From the NCBI RefSeq assembly GCF_000716335.1, contig NZ_KL591028.1, positions 30,394-64,094 on the forward strand: a DNA stretch of 33,701 bases, given 5' to 3'. The notes beneath the pieces were generated by a model, which was not told where the DNA came from, did not search any database, and worked only from the letters and a program-made list of their open reading frames with translations. This stretch comes from Streptomyces sp. NRRL S-118. GTDB lineage: Bacteria > Actinomycetota > Actinomycetes > Streptomycetales > Streptomycetaceae. A program made the position numbers and the translations under genes. Of the stretch, positions 1-7,603 are shown in pieces; the first letter of the stretch is position 1, and each line of letters starts with the position of its first letter.

Positions 1-42
1 TGCCCGCACACGGAGACCCCGTGCCCGCGCACGGAAACACCG
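1..42. repeat. Two tandem copies of a 21-bp unit
   Basis: Copies at 1-21 and 22-42 match at 18 of 21 bases. Read in frame 1 the unit gives a 7-residue repeat (CPHTETP / CPRTETP), and two of the three mismatches are silent third-position changes. This could be the tail of a protein ending at the TGA at 88-90, but the window edge prevents a decision. Confidence 0.45.
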
Positions 43-109
43 GCTCGGGAGCGTGCGGGGAGCGCCAGCCGCTGTCGTCGTTCCGGCTGAGCGGATACTG
101 TGCGAAGTG

Positions 110-655
110 ATGGGTATCTCCGCACGCCCTCTCCTGTTTCTCGACGTCGACGGGCCTCTCATCCCGTTCGGCGGCCCGGGGCGGTACTCCGACGAGCCTG
201 TGGCCGCACTGCGGTGGGAGCCGTCACCGGCCGTTGGCTCGAACCCGCTGCTGGCCCGGATCGACCCGGCACACGGCACCGGCCTGGCGGCCCTTCCGTG
301 CGACCTCGTCTGGGCCACCACATGGATGGACGATGCCAACGCGTGCATCGCGCCGCTGCTCGGGCTGCCGGAACTGCCCGTCGTGGACTGGCCGGAACCG
401 TCCGAGCAGGAGGAACGGGACGTACGGGCGGGCCTGCACTGGAAGACGCGTCCGCTCCTCGACCGGGCGGGCGGCCGGGCCTTCGCCTGGGTCGATGACG
501 AGATCACCGACAGGGACCGGGCATGGGTGGCCGCTCGTCACGGCGAACGGGCCCTGCTCCACCGCGTGGATCCCCGTACCGGGCTGACCGGCGCGGACTT
601 CGCCCTTCTCGACGGCTGGTTGCGCGGAGCCCGAACCGGCGGACCGGCGCCGTGA
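110..655 (+). CDS. HAD-like domain protein
   Basis: Protein of 181 residues opening with a HAD motif I (LLFLDVDGPL, with Asp12 and Asp14). A WATTWMDDAN segment follows near residue 65 and a late WVDDEITD acidic motif near residue 130. This layout resembles the small actinobacterial HAD proteins grouped with HAD_SAK_2; the name is from memory and the substrate is unknown. Reading is open back to a GTG at 53, but I chose the ATG at 110 because conserved sequence starts there. A TACTGT hexamer at 96-101 lies so close upstream that the mRNA may be leaderless or nearly so. The next gene on the same strand starts 124 bp downstream. Confidence 0.7.
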   Translation: MGISARPLLFLDVDGPLIPFGGPGRYSDEPVAALRWEPSPAVGSNPLLARIDPAHGTGLAALPCDLVWATTWMDDANACIAPLLGLPELPVVDWPEPSEQEERDVRAGLHWKTRPLLDRAGGRAFAWVDDEITDRDRAWVAARHGERALLHRVDPRTGLTGADFALLDGWLRGARTGGPAP

Positions 656-689
656 GCCGGCCGGGCACACGTCGCCGTCACGGGCGCGC

Positions 690-733
690 GGAACCTCCTG
701 GAACCCTCCAGAGCCCTCCGGAACCTCCTGGAA
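690..733. repeat. Four 10-bp phased repeats before the DUF2236 gene
   Basis: GGAACCTCCT, GGAACCCTCC, AGAGCCCTCC and GGAACCTCCT stand head to tail, so the 14-mer GGAACCTCCTGGAA occurs at 690-703 and again at 720-733. The spacing is about one helical turn per unit, so all copies face the same side of the DNA, 47 bp or more upstream of the next start codon. This may be a multimeric operator or just a slippage repeat. Confidence 0.5.
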
Positions 734-779
734 GCAGCGAGGGCACCGTCCCCCGCTCGACACCACGGACGGGAGCAGC

Positions 780-1685
780 ATGAACGACAGCACCGGGTAC
801 GACAGCTCAGGGGCCCACGCCCCGGGCAACCGGCAAGAGCGCGGTGCGGATCCCGGCCTCTTCGGGCCCCGTTCCGTGACCTGGCAGCTGCACAGCGACC
901 CGATGATGTGGATCGCCGGCGTCCGCGCACTGTACCTCCAGGCGCTCCACCCCCGCGCCGTGCGCGGCGTCATGATCAACAGCACGTTCATGACCGACGC
1001 CTGGGGACGCCTGATGCGTACCGCCGGCTTCGTCGGCACGATCACCTACGGGACCACCGACGCCGCCGAGGAGGCAGGCGCCCGGGTCCGCAGGATCCAC
1101 CGGCTGCTCGGCGTCGACGACCCCGGGCTGCTGCTGTGGGTGCACTGCGCCGAGATCGACTCGTACCTCCGCGTCGCCCGCCGCTCGGGCCTGCCCGTCA
1201 GCGACGCCCAGGCCGACCAGTACGTCGGTGAACAGCGCGAAGCCGCCCGCCTCGTGGGCCTCGACCCGGCCGGGGTGCCCGGCTCCGACGCCGAACTGGC
1301 CGCCTACTTCGAGGGGATCCGCCCCCGGCTCGCCGCGGGCGACGACGCCCGCACCGTGCAGGCGTTCCTGCGCCGTCCGCCCGTCCCCGCCCCACTCCTG
1401 CCGCTGCGGGCCACGCTGTGGCGGTCCGTCGCCTCGCTCGCCCACGACTCCCTGCCGCCGTGGGCCCACGCGCTGTACGGGGGGACCGCGCCGGACCCCG
1501 GCACCGTCACCCACCGGTTGACCGCGACCGGCAACCTGCTGCGCTGCATTCCCTCCCGTATCCGTTGGCAACTCCCGCCACAGCACATCCTCAAAGCCAT
1601 GGACAGACTCGGGCGCGACACCCGCCCGGCCCCGTACAAACTCCGCAGACAGGCCGCCATACTGGACGGGCCGGGGAGGGCGTAG
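780..1685 (+). CDS. DUF2236 / MpaB-type oxygenase family protein
   Basis: 301 residues. It has the hallmarks of the DUF2236 family: LFGPRSVTWQLHSDP near residue 30, RALYLQALHPRAVRGV near residue 50 with its conserved His, and LLWVHCAEIDSYL near residue 120. The family includes fungal MpaB and is related to latex-clearing protein, a b-type haem oxygenase that cleaves polyisoprenoids, so an oxidative role on a lipid-like substrate is possible; the real substrate is unknown. No signal peptide is visible. The ATG at 780 is preceded by GGGAG at a good distance. The kinase gene follows 39 bp after the stop, so co-transcription is plausible. Confidence 0.85.
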   Translation: MNDSTGYDSSGAHAPGNRQERGADPGLFGPRSVTWQLHSDPMMWIAGVRALYLQALHPRAVRGVMINSTFMTDAWGRLMRTAGFVGTITYGTTDAAEEAGARVRRIHRLLGVDDPGLLLWVHCAEIDSYLRVARRSGLPVSDAQADQYVGEQREAARLVGLDPAGVPGSDAELAAYFEGIRPRLAAGDDARTVQAFLRRPPVPAPLLPLRATLWRSVASLAHDSLPPWAHALYGGTAPDPGTVTHRLTATGNLLRCIPSRIRWQLPPQHILKAMDRLGRDTRPAPYKLRRQAAILDGPGRA

Positions 1686-1724
1686 CGGGGGCGACGGGCG
1701 AATCGACGGGGGCGATGGCACGCG

Positions 1725-2975
1725 ATGGGGGACACCAGGCTGATCCACGGTCGCTACCGGCTGCACGAGGTGATCGGGCGCGGCGGCATGGGCGAGGTGT
1801 GGCGCGCCACCGACGAGTCGCTCGGCCGGCGCGTCGCCGTCAAGTGCCTCAAGCCGCTCGGACCGCAGCGCGACGAGAACTTCCTCCGCGTGCTGCGCGA
1901 GCGCTTCCGCCGCGAGGCGCGCGTCGCGGCCGCGCTCCAGCACCGAGGCGTCACCGTCGTCCACGACTTCGGCGACTGGGACGGGGTGCTCTACCTCGTC
2001 ATGGAGTTGCTCGACGGCCGCAACCTCAGCCAGCTCCTGGAGGACAACCGGCATCACCCGCTGCCCGTGCACGACGTCGTCGACATCGCCGAACAGGTCG
2101 CCGACGCCCTCGACTACACCCACCGGCAGGGCGTCGTGCACCGGGATCTCAAGCCGGCCAACATCGTGCGCCTCGCCGACGGTTCGGTGAAGATCTGCGA
2201 CTTCGGCATCGCCCGCCTCGGCGCCGACATCGGCTTCACCTCCCGCCTCACCGGCACCGGCATCGCCATGGGCACGCCCCACTACATGTCTCCGGAGCAG
2301 ATCAGCGGCGGGAACGTCGACCACCGCAGCGACCTGTACTCCCTGGGCTGCGTCCTCTACGAGATCGCCACCGGCTCCCCGCCGTTCGACCTGGACGACG
2401 CGTGGGCGATACTGGTCGGCCACCGCGACACCCCGCCCGAGCCGCCCCGCACCCACCGGCCCGAACTGCCGGAGTTCTTCGAACGGCTCGTCCTCGAACT
2501 GCTCGCCAAGACCCCGGAGGAGCGCCCGGACGACGCGGCCGACCTGCGCCGCCGCATCACCGGGGCCCGCGCCGTGCCCACCCTCCCGACGCCCGCGGCA
2601 CCGTCCGCCGCCGTGGCGTACACGCCGGCTCCGCGATCCCCGCGCCTGCCGTCGTGGACGCGCGGCATGACCACCGGCCACAAGGCCGTCGGCACCAGCA
2701 CGCTGCGGACCACTCCGCCCGACCCGGCCGCGGGCCTCACCGGCGGATGGACCACCCCCGCCGGCCCCCTCGCCCCCGGTCCTCTCGCCCCGGGCCCCGT
2801 CGCCCCCGGCCCTCTCGCTTCCGACCCCGCCGTCCCCGGCAGCACCCTCGTACCCGGCCCGCGCGGCGACATCCCGGTCCCGTCCGGACCGGCCGCGCCC
2901 GGCGTTCGCCCGACCGCCCCACGCCGCCGCCCGAGCGCCTCGCCGTCCTCGCCGGCCGGTACGACGCGGGCCTGA
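1725..2975 (+). CDS. Serine/threonine protein kinase (catalytic part)
   Basis: The Hanks-type kinase domain occupies residues 8-280. Visible motifs are the glycine loop GRGGMG (18-23), the ATP-binding Lys40 in AVK, the catalytic loop HRDLKPAN with Asp141 and Asn146, DFG with Asp159, and the MSPEQ activation-segment end. All catalytic residues are present. A Pro/Ala-rich linker (about 285-400) follows, with no transmembrane helix and no PASTA repeats, so the enzyme should be cytoplasmic. The frame ends at 2975 in a low-complexity tail. TPR sequence continues straight on in the frame starting one base earlier, so the native product was probably a single kinase-TPR protein of about 780 residues. 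Confidence 0.88.
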   Translation: MGDTRLIHGRYRLHEVIGRGGMGEVWRATDESLGRRVAVKCLKPLGPQRDENFLRVLRERFRREARVAAALQHRGVTVVHDFGDWDGVLYLVMELLDGRNLSQLLEDNRHHPLPVHDVVDIAEQVADALDYTHRQGVVHRDLKPANIVRLADGSVKICDFGIARLGADIGFTSRLTGTGIAMGTPHYMSPEQISGGNVDHRSDLYSLGCVLYEIATGSPPFDLDDAWAILVGHRDTPPEPPRTHRPELPEFFERLVLELLAKTPEERPDDAADLRRRITGARAVPTLPTPAAPSAAVAYTPAPRSPRLPSWTRGMTTGHKAVGTSTLRTTPPDPAAGLTGGWTTPAGPLAPGPLAPGPVAPGPLASDPAVPGSTLVPGPRGDIPVPSGPAAPGVRPTAPRRRPSASPSSPAGTTRA

Positions 2976-4066
2976 GCCTCGCCCGGCTCGGCCGCTGGGA
3001 CGAGGCGGGCGAGGTGCACCGGGCGGTCGCCGCCGAGCGTGAACGCCTCCTCGGCCCCGACCACCCCGACACGCTCGCCAGCCGGTACGAAGTGGGCTTC
3101 GCCCTGAGCCGGACCGGCCATGCCGCGGAGGCGCTGCGCGAGTTCGGCGGGGTCGCCGAGGCCCGCGCCCGCGCCCTGGGCGCCGACCACCCCGACACGC
3201 TCGCGGCCCACCAGGAGATGGCGTACGTGCTGGGCCGGCTGGGACGCCACTTCGAGGCGCACCAGGTGTACGCCCGGGTGCTGGCGGCCCGGGAGCGCAC
3301 CATGGGCCCCGACCATCCCGACACCCTGCGCTGCCGCCACAACCTGGCGTTCAACCTCGGCAGGCTGGGGCGGCTGGAGGAGTCCTACCGCCTGGCCACC
3401 GAGGTCGCCGCGGCGCGCTCCCGGCTGCTCGGCCCCGACCACCCGGACACGCTGGTCACCCGGTACGAGGTGGCGTACACGCTCGGCCAGCTGGGGCGGT
3501 GGTCCGAGGCCCTGAGCACCTACCAGGAGGTCGCCGCGGCGCGCGCCCAGGTGTTCGGCCCCGACCACCCCGAGACGCTCGCCGCCCGCTACGAGGTCGG
3601 CATCGGCCTCGGGCGCCTCGGCCGCAGCCTCGAGGCGCTGGAGCTGTACCGGGACCTGGTGGACGCCCGCACCCGCGTGCTGGGCCCCGACGACCCGGAG
3701 ACCTTGCGCGCCCGGCACGGTCTCGGCGTCAACCTCGGGCGGCTCGGCCGCTGGGAGGAGGCCCTCGCCGAGGCCCGTGCCGTCGGTGCCGTCCGGGAGC
3801 GGGTGCTGGGCGACGATCACCCCGACACCCTGGTCAGTTGCCGCGAGGTCGCCGTGGCCCTGGGGTGGCTGGGCCGCTGGCAGGAAGCCCTCGCCGTCTA
3901 CCAGCGGGTCGCGTCGGCCCGTGAGCGGGTGCTCGGCGCCGACCACCCCGATGCCCTGGCCAGCCGCAACGACGAGGCGCACTGCCTGGAACAGCTCGGC
4001 CGCCACACCGAGGCCGTGGAACTGTACCGGCGGGTCGCCGCCCAGCAGCAGGAACGCCACCCGTAG
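2924..4066 (+). CDS. TPR module, out of frame with the kinase
   Basis: Eight full 42-residue TPR repeats (126 bp each, from 2960) and a partial ninth, in the kinesin-light-chain style. Each repeat contains LGRLGRxxEA and ends near LGPDHPDTLAxR. Such arrays bind proteins, here probably kinase substrates or partners. The coordinates mark the recognisable module, not a start codon. In this frame the first ATG or GTG after the linker is the GTG near 3014, inside repeat 1, and no ribosome-binding site was found. This argues for a C-terminal part of the kinase displaced by -1 (one base lost, or frameshifting) between about 2907 and 2935. A separately translated protein is the less likely alternative. 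Confidence 0.7.
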   Translation, partial: PPPERLAVLAGRYDAGLSLARLGRWDEAGEVHRAVAAERERLLGPDHPDTLASRYEVGFALSRTGHAAEALREFGGVAEARARALGADHPDTLAAHQEMAYVLGRLGRHFEAHQVYARVLAARERTMGPDHPDTLRCRHNLAFNLGRLGRLEESYRLATEVAAARSRLLGPDHPDTLVTRYEVAYTLGQLGRWSEALSTYQEVAAARAQVFGPDHPETLAARYEVGIGLGRLGRSLEALELYRDLVDARTRVLGPDDPETLRARHGLGVNLGRLGRWEEALAEARAVGAVRERVLGDDHPDTLVSCREVAVALGWLGRWQEALAVYQRVASARERVLGADHPDALASRNDEAHCLEQLGRHTEAVELYRRVAAQQQERHP

Positions 4067-4085
4067 GCACGGCGCGCCGGGCGCC

Positions 4086-4165
4086 GGGGAAGGGCACGCG
4101 GGGAAGGGGGACGGGGGAGGAGACGCGGTGGGGGAGGCGCGGGGAAGGAGGCACGGGGGAAGGGG
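4086..4165 (+). other. G-run tract with quadruplex potential
   Basis: Nine runs of three to five G occur in 80 bases (starting at 4086, 4092, 4100, 4106, 4113, 4130, 4141, 4155 and 4162). The first four already satisfy the G3+N1-7 quadruplex pattern. The tract fills most of the gap between the TPR stop and the next gene, so it would lie in the 5' leader or promoter of the FAD oxidoreductase. Confidence 0.5.
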
Positions 4166-4231
4166 AGACCCTGCCGGTGCGCCCGGCGCAGGGAGGTGGC
4201 CCCGCCTTTCCGGGCCGTGCTACGAAGGGCC

Positions 4232-5776
4232 ATGACCGTATCGCGCTCGTACGACGCCGTCATCGTCGGCGGCGGCCACAACGGACTGGTCGCCGCCGCC
4301 TACCTCGCCCGCGCCGGACGGACCGTCCTCGTCCTGGAGCGGCTCCCCGTGACCGGGGGCGCGGCCGTCTCCACCCGCCCCTTCGCCGGGGTCGACGCCC
4401 GGCTGTCGCGCTACTCCTACCTGGTGTCCCTGCTGCCGCCGAAGATCGTCCGCGAGCTGGGGCTGCGGTTCGCCGTCCGCACACGCACCGTCTCCTCGTA
4501 CACCCCGGCCCTCCGCGGGGGTCGTCCCACCGGCCTGCTGGTCGGTGCCGGCCGCACCCGGGAGTCGTTCGCCGCGCTCACCGGATCGGACGCCGAGTAC
4601 GCGGCCTGGGAGCGGTTCTACGCGATGACGCGACACGTCGCCGAGCGCGTCTTCCCCACCCTCACCGAGCCGCTGCCCGACCGGGGCGCCCTGCGCGACC
4701 GCATCGGGGACGCGGAGGCGTGGCGGATGCTCTTCGAGGAGCCCGTCGGCGTCGCGATCGAGGAGACCTTCCGGGACGACCTCGTCCGCGGCGTGGTGCT
4801 GACCGACGCCCTGATCGGCACCTTCGCCGACGCCCACGACCCCACGCTCCTCCAGAACCGGTGCTTCCTCTACCACGTCATCGGCGGCGGCACCGGCGAC
4901 TGGAACGTGCCGGTCGGCGGCATGGGCGCGCTCACCGACGCGCTCGCGGACGCCGCACGCTCGGCGGGCGCGGAGATCGCCACCGGCCACGAGGCCACCC
5001 GCCTCGAAACCGACGGGCGCACCGCGGAGGTCACCTTCCGCACGGCGGATCACGAGGGCACCGTCGCCGCCCGGCACGTCCTGGTCGGCGCCCCGCCGCA
5101 GCAGCTGGCGGCCCTGCTCGGCGAACCCGCGGCACAGCCCGCCGAGGGAGCCCAGCTCAAGGTCAACATGCTGCTCACCCGGCTGCCCCGGCTGCGGGAC
5201 CGCTCCGTCGACCCGCGGGACGCCTTCGCGGGCACGTTCCACATCTCGGAGGGGTACGGACAGCTCGCCGCGGCGTACGCGGAGGCGGCCGGCGGGCGGC
5301 TGCCCAGCGCCCCGCCCTCCGAGATCTACTGCCACTCCCTGACCGACCCGTCGATCCTCGGACCGGACCTCGCCGCGCGCGGCTGCCACACGATGACGCT
5401 GTTCGGCCTGCACACCCCGGCGCGGCTGTTCGCCGACGACCATGACGCCACCCGCGCCGCCCTGCTGAAGTCCACCCTCGCGGAACTCGACCAGCACCTG
5501 GAGGAACCGATCACCGACTGCCTGGCCGTCGACGCGGACGGCCGTCCCTGCATCGAGGCGAAGACCCCGCTCGATCTGGAGCGCGACCTGAGGCTGCCGG
5601 GCGGCCACATCTTCCATCGCGACCTGGCGTTCCCGTACGCCACGGAACGCACCGGCCGGTGGGGGGTGGAGACGGCCCACCCCAACGTGCTGCTGTGCGG
5701 GGCGGGGGCGGTCCGCGGCGGCGGGGTCAGCGGCATCCCCGGTCACAACGCGGCGATGGCGGTACTGGGCCGCTGA
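4232..5776 (+). CDS. FAD-dependent oxidoreductase, phytoene desaturase / PYROXD2-like
   Basis: 514 residues. The N-terminal Rossmann motif VIVGGGHNGLVAAAYLARAG (about residues 8-27) with an acidic residue closing the second strand binds the FAD ADP moiety. The C-terminal signature VLLCGAGAVRGGGVSGIPGHNAA is the second FAD-binding element of CrtI-type amine oxidase-fold enzymes. Members oxidise carotenoid precursors or other lipophilic substrates; the overall length and GGHNGL sequence resemble the PYROXD2 branch rather than carotenoid CrtI proper. No carotenoid genes are nearby, so the substrate is open. I preferred the ATG at 4232, after GAAGGG, over the in-frame start at 4196 because conserved sequence begins just after it. 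Confidence 0.82.
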   Translation: MTVSRSYDAVIVGGGHNGLVAAAYLARAGRTVLVLERLPVTGGAAVSTRPFAGVDARLSRYSYLVSLLPPKIVRELGLRFAVRTRTVSSYTPALRGGRPTGLLVGAGRTRESFAALTGSDAEYAAWERFYAMTRHVAERVFPTLTEPLPDRGALRDRIGDAEAWRMLFEEPVGVAIEETFRDDLVRGVVLTDALIGTFADAHDPTLLQNRCFLYHVIGGGTGDWNVPVGGMGALTDALADAARSAGAEIATGHEATRLETDGRTAEVTFRTADHEGTVAARHVLVGAPPQQLAALLGEPAAQPAEGAQLKVNMLLTRLPRLRDRSVDPRDAFAGTFHISEGYGQLAAAYAEAAGGRLPSAPPSEIYCHSLTDPSILGPDLAARGCHTMTLFGLHTPARLFADDHDATRAALLKSTLAELDQHLEEPITDCLAVDADGRPCIEAKTPLDLERDLRLPGGHIFHRDLAFPYATERTGRWGVETAHPNVLLCGAGAVRGGGVSGIPGHNAAMAVLGR

Positions 5777-5840
5777 CCCGCGGCTGGCGGGCCGCTCCTG
5801 GCGCACGGGCACACCGCGCCGGCCGGCCGCGTACGCACCC

Positions 5841-5874
5841 GTGGACGGGCGCCGCACCCGCGGCGCCCGTCCAC
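5841..5874. terminator. Bidirectional terminator hairpin
   Basis: A perfect 14-bp GC-rich inverted repeat (5841-5854 and 5861-5874) with a 6-base loop lies between two convergent genes, 65 bp after the oxidoreductase stop and 17 bp from the stop of the small secreted peptide. There is no U tract, as is usual in streptomycetes. Confidence 0.85.
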
Positions 5875-5890
5875 CGGTGGAAGGCCGCCG

Positions 5891-6067
5891 TCAGTGGATG
5901 TCGATGAAGCCCGCCTGGAAGTCGTGGGCGTCGACGTTGCTGGTCGAGGCGTGCGAGCCGTGCAGCCAGCCGACCTCGACGTCGTTGCCACCGGCCGCCG
6001 CGGGCGAGGTGGCGAGGAAGCCGAGGGCGAGCAGACCGACCAGGACCACTGAGATGCGCCGCAGCAT
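5891..6067 (-). CDS. Small secreted His-rich peptide
   Basis: 58 residues. Residues 1-25 form a Sec signal peptide: MLRR, then a hydrophobic core VVLVGLLALGFL and a cleavage region ending SPAAA before Gly26. The predicted mature chain has only 33 residues, with no Cys, four His (36, 39, 48 and the C-terminal 58) and several Asp. The start is well supported by GGAGA about 5 bp upstream of the ATG. I do not recognise a family. It lacks the chaplin pattern, so it is not an obvious aerial-hyphae protein. The His/Asp content would permit metal binding, which is inference only. Confidence 0.72.
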   Translation of the reverse strand: MLRRISVVLVGLLALGFLATSPAAAGGNDVEVGWLHGSHASTSNVDAHDFQAGFIDIH

Positions 6068-6279
6068 GGGTGTCTCCTTCGAGTTGGGGCGAATCGGGGA
6101 CTCGACTCGACTGTGGATCAGCCGTCGGCACCCCGCACCCCGAGTCGCGCGGCCGGGTGGCGCGGCGCCACGGCCCCGTACCGCACCGGCCGTCCACCGC
6201 ACCCGTCGCCCCCTCGGACGGTCACGCGCCCGCGCCCCCGGGCCGGGAACCGCGATGCACCCCGGCCCGCGCCCCCGCG

Positions 6280-6353
6280 CCCGCACCGCGTCGTCCCGAA
6301 CGGTCACGCGCCCGTGCCCGCACCGCGTCGTCCCGGACGGTCGCGCGCCCGCG
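6280..6353. repeat. 37-bp tandem repeat in a 340-bp gene-free gap
   Basis: Copies at 6280-6316 and 6317-6353 match at 34 of 37 positions, and a more diverged part-copy lies around 6196-6236. All contain a core like CGGACGGTCACGCGCCCG. The whole stretch 6068-6407 has no credible gene, and its open frames are compositional artefacts. Confidence 0.6.
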
Positions 6354-6407
6354 CCCGGGCGGGTCGCCCGGGCGCGGGTGGGGCAAGCGGGTGTCCGAAA
6401 CGGTGGC

Positions 6408-6599
6408 TCAGGTCCGTGGCGGTTCCTGGCCCGGGTCGCGGCCGTACTGGTCCTTCAGCTTCTCCTGCGCCGTGTCGACCTGGCGGGTGTACTTGCGCTG
6501 GGTCCTGTCGTCGGCGGCGTCACCCGCCTTGTCGACGGCCCGGCCGGTCTGCTCCCCGTGGCCCTTCAGCATGTGCTTGAGCTTGTCCATCATGGACAT
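6408..6599 (-). CDS. Rv0909-family putative antitoxin-like protein
   Basis: 63 residues, strongly charged and probably helical, with the family pattern MDKLK...AVDKAGDAADDRTQRKY...VDTAQEKLKDQ. Homologues in mycobacteria are listed as antitoxins of the Rv0909/Rv0910 pair, where the toxin is an SRPBCC-fold protein. No such partner is nearby, so an antitoxin role is uncertain here. I chose the ATG at 6599 because a perfect AGGAGG (6609-6614 on the complement) lies 9 bp upstream. The ATG at 6608 directly abuts the Shine-Dalgarno sequence and is unlikely. Confidence 0.75.
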   Translation of the reverse strand: MSMMDKLKHMLKGHGEQTGRAVDKAGDAADDRTQRKYTRQVDTAQEKLKDQYGRDPGQEPPRT

Positions 6600-6678
6600 T
6601 GGGTTCATCCTCCTGGTCGGGTGTCCCCCGCCATTCAGTCTCGCCGCAGGGCGCGCGACGCGCATCCGGGCCACGGGC

Positions 6679-7536
6679 TCACCCTGCTGCCGCCGCCTCA
6701 CCGGCCGACGCCAGCCACGTCTCGTGCGCGCGCGTCACCCGCTCCCACAGCGCGGCCCGGTCCGTCCCGTCCAGCCCGTCCAGGTTGCGGCCGAAGCGGT
6801 TGGCCAGGACGGCGTACCACTCGTCCGCCGAGTCCAGCACCCGCTCGGTGCGCCCCGCCGCGTCGATGCGCTGGAGCATCCGGCCGCGCAGCAGGTCCAC
6901 GCCCCCGGCGTCCCGGCGCAGGGCCGCGAACGTCGTCATGAACGGGGAGTCGGACGCCGTGGACAGCCGCACGTGCTCCTCGGCGAAGTCGGCCATCGTG
7001 GCGGGCCGCCCGGCGAACTCCATGACGGGGAAGGAACTGCCCGGGTCGTTGTGGAACCTCCAGCCACCGGGCTCGGTGGCGGAGGGCTCCATCCGGTACG
7101 TGAAGGGGCCCTGCCGGTACGTCCCCGCCCGCAGCGGCAGCGGCTCGTGCGGCCCGTCGCCGAGCCCCGCGTCCACGAACCAGCCCTCACCGCCGACGCG
7201 CACGGTCAGCGCCAGGTGGTTGCCGTTGGCGCCCCGGCCCTCCGGAACCTGGTGGACCCCGCCGACGTGCAGCGTCACGTCGTACCCCAGGGCCTCCAGC
7301 AGCGCGGCGAAGCCACCGTTCAGGTGGAAGCAGTAGCCGCCCTCCCCGGCGGCGAACCGGCGTGCGGAGAGTTCCGGTTCGATGCCCGGCGGCCGGCCCA
7401 GCTGGACGCCGATGTTCTCGTAGGGGATCCGTTCGAGGTGGGCCCGCTGCAGCGCGGACAGCGCTTCGGCGGAGGGCTCGCCGGGATCGGCGATGCCCAA
7501 GCGGGACAGGTAGTGTCCAAACGGCTCTGCGATCAT
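6679..7536 (-). CDS. Arylamine N-acetyltransferase
   Basis: 285 residues, the usual length for bacterial NATs. The Cys-His-Asp triad is visible: Cys69 in GGYCFHLN, His107 in GNHLAL and Asp122 in WFVDAGLGDGP. NATs transfer acetyl (or propionyl/malonyl) from CoA to arylamines and hydrazines. In mycobacteria nat lies with sterol-degradation genes and uses propionyl-CoA formed from cholesterol, so its presence a few kb from the sterol-type block is suggestive but not proof. It is cytoplasmic, lies 67 bp after the serine hydrolase gene and 79 bp before the antitoxin-like gene on the same strand, and may belong to one transcript. Confidence 0.9.
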   Translation of the reverse strand: MIAEPFGHYLSRLGIADPGEPSAEALSALQRAHLERIPYENIGVQLGRPPGIEPELSARRFAAGEGGYCFHLNGGFAALLEALGYDVTLHVGGVHQVPEGRGANGNHLALTVRVGGEGWFVDAGLGDGPHEPLPLRAGTYRQGPFTYRMEPSATEPGGWRFHNDPGSSFPVMEFAGRPATMADFAEEHVRLSTASDSPFMTTFAALRRDAGGVDLLRGRMLQRIDAAGRTERVLDSADEWYAVLANRFGRNLDGLDGTDRAALWERVTRAHETWLASAGEAAAAG

Positions 7537-7603
7537 GGTCGTTCACCCTAACGGGCGACTCTTTCCGCACTCCGGGCGGATCCTTCCCGGTGCCGTCCCG
7601 TCG

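Noticed and set aside
1..90. Possible C-terminus of an upstream protein in frame 1
   Set aside because: Only 29 codons are visible; silent differences in the 21-bp repeat hint at coding, but this is not enough for a gene call.
807..2681. 624-codon open frame on the minus strand
   Set aside because: It is antisense to the DUF2236 and kinase genes, whose motifs are unmistakable; long antisense frames are expected at this GC content.
1418..2923. Long open frame on the plus strand overlapping the kinase gene
   Set aside because: Arg/Pro-rich shadow of the kinase; only its part after about 2924 (the TPR repeats) is real sequence.
2357..4060. Minus-strand frame with a repeated pattern (GVVGAEHP...)
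   Set aside because: The repetition is just the reverse complement of the TPR repeats on the plus strand.
6070..7551. 493-codon plus-strand open frame
   Set aside because: Antisense to the arylamine acetyltransferase and antitoxin-like genes; no motif or start signal.
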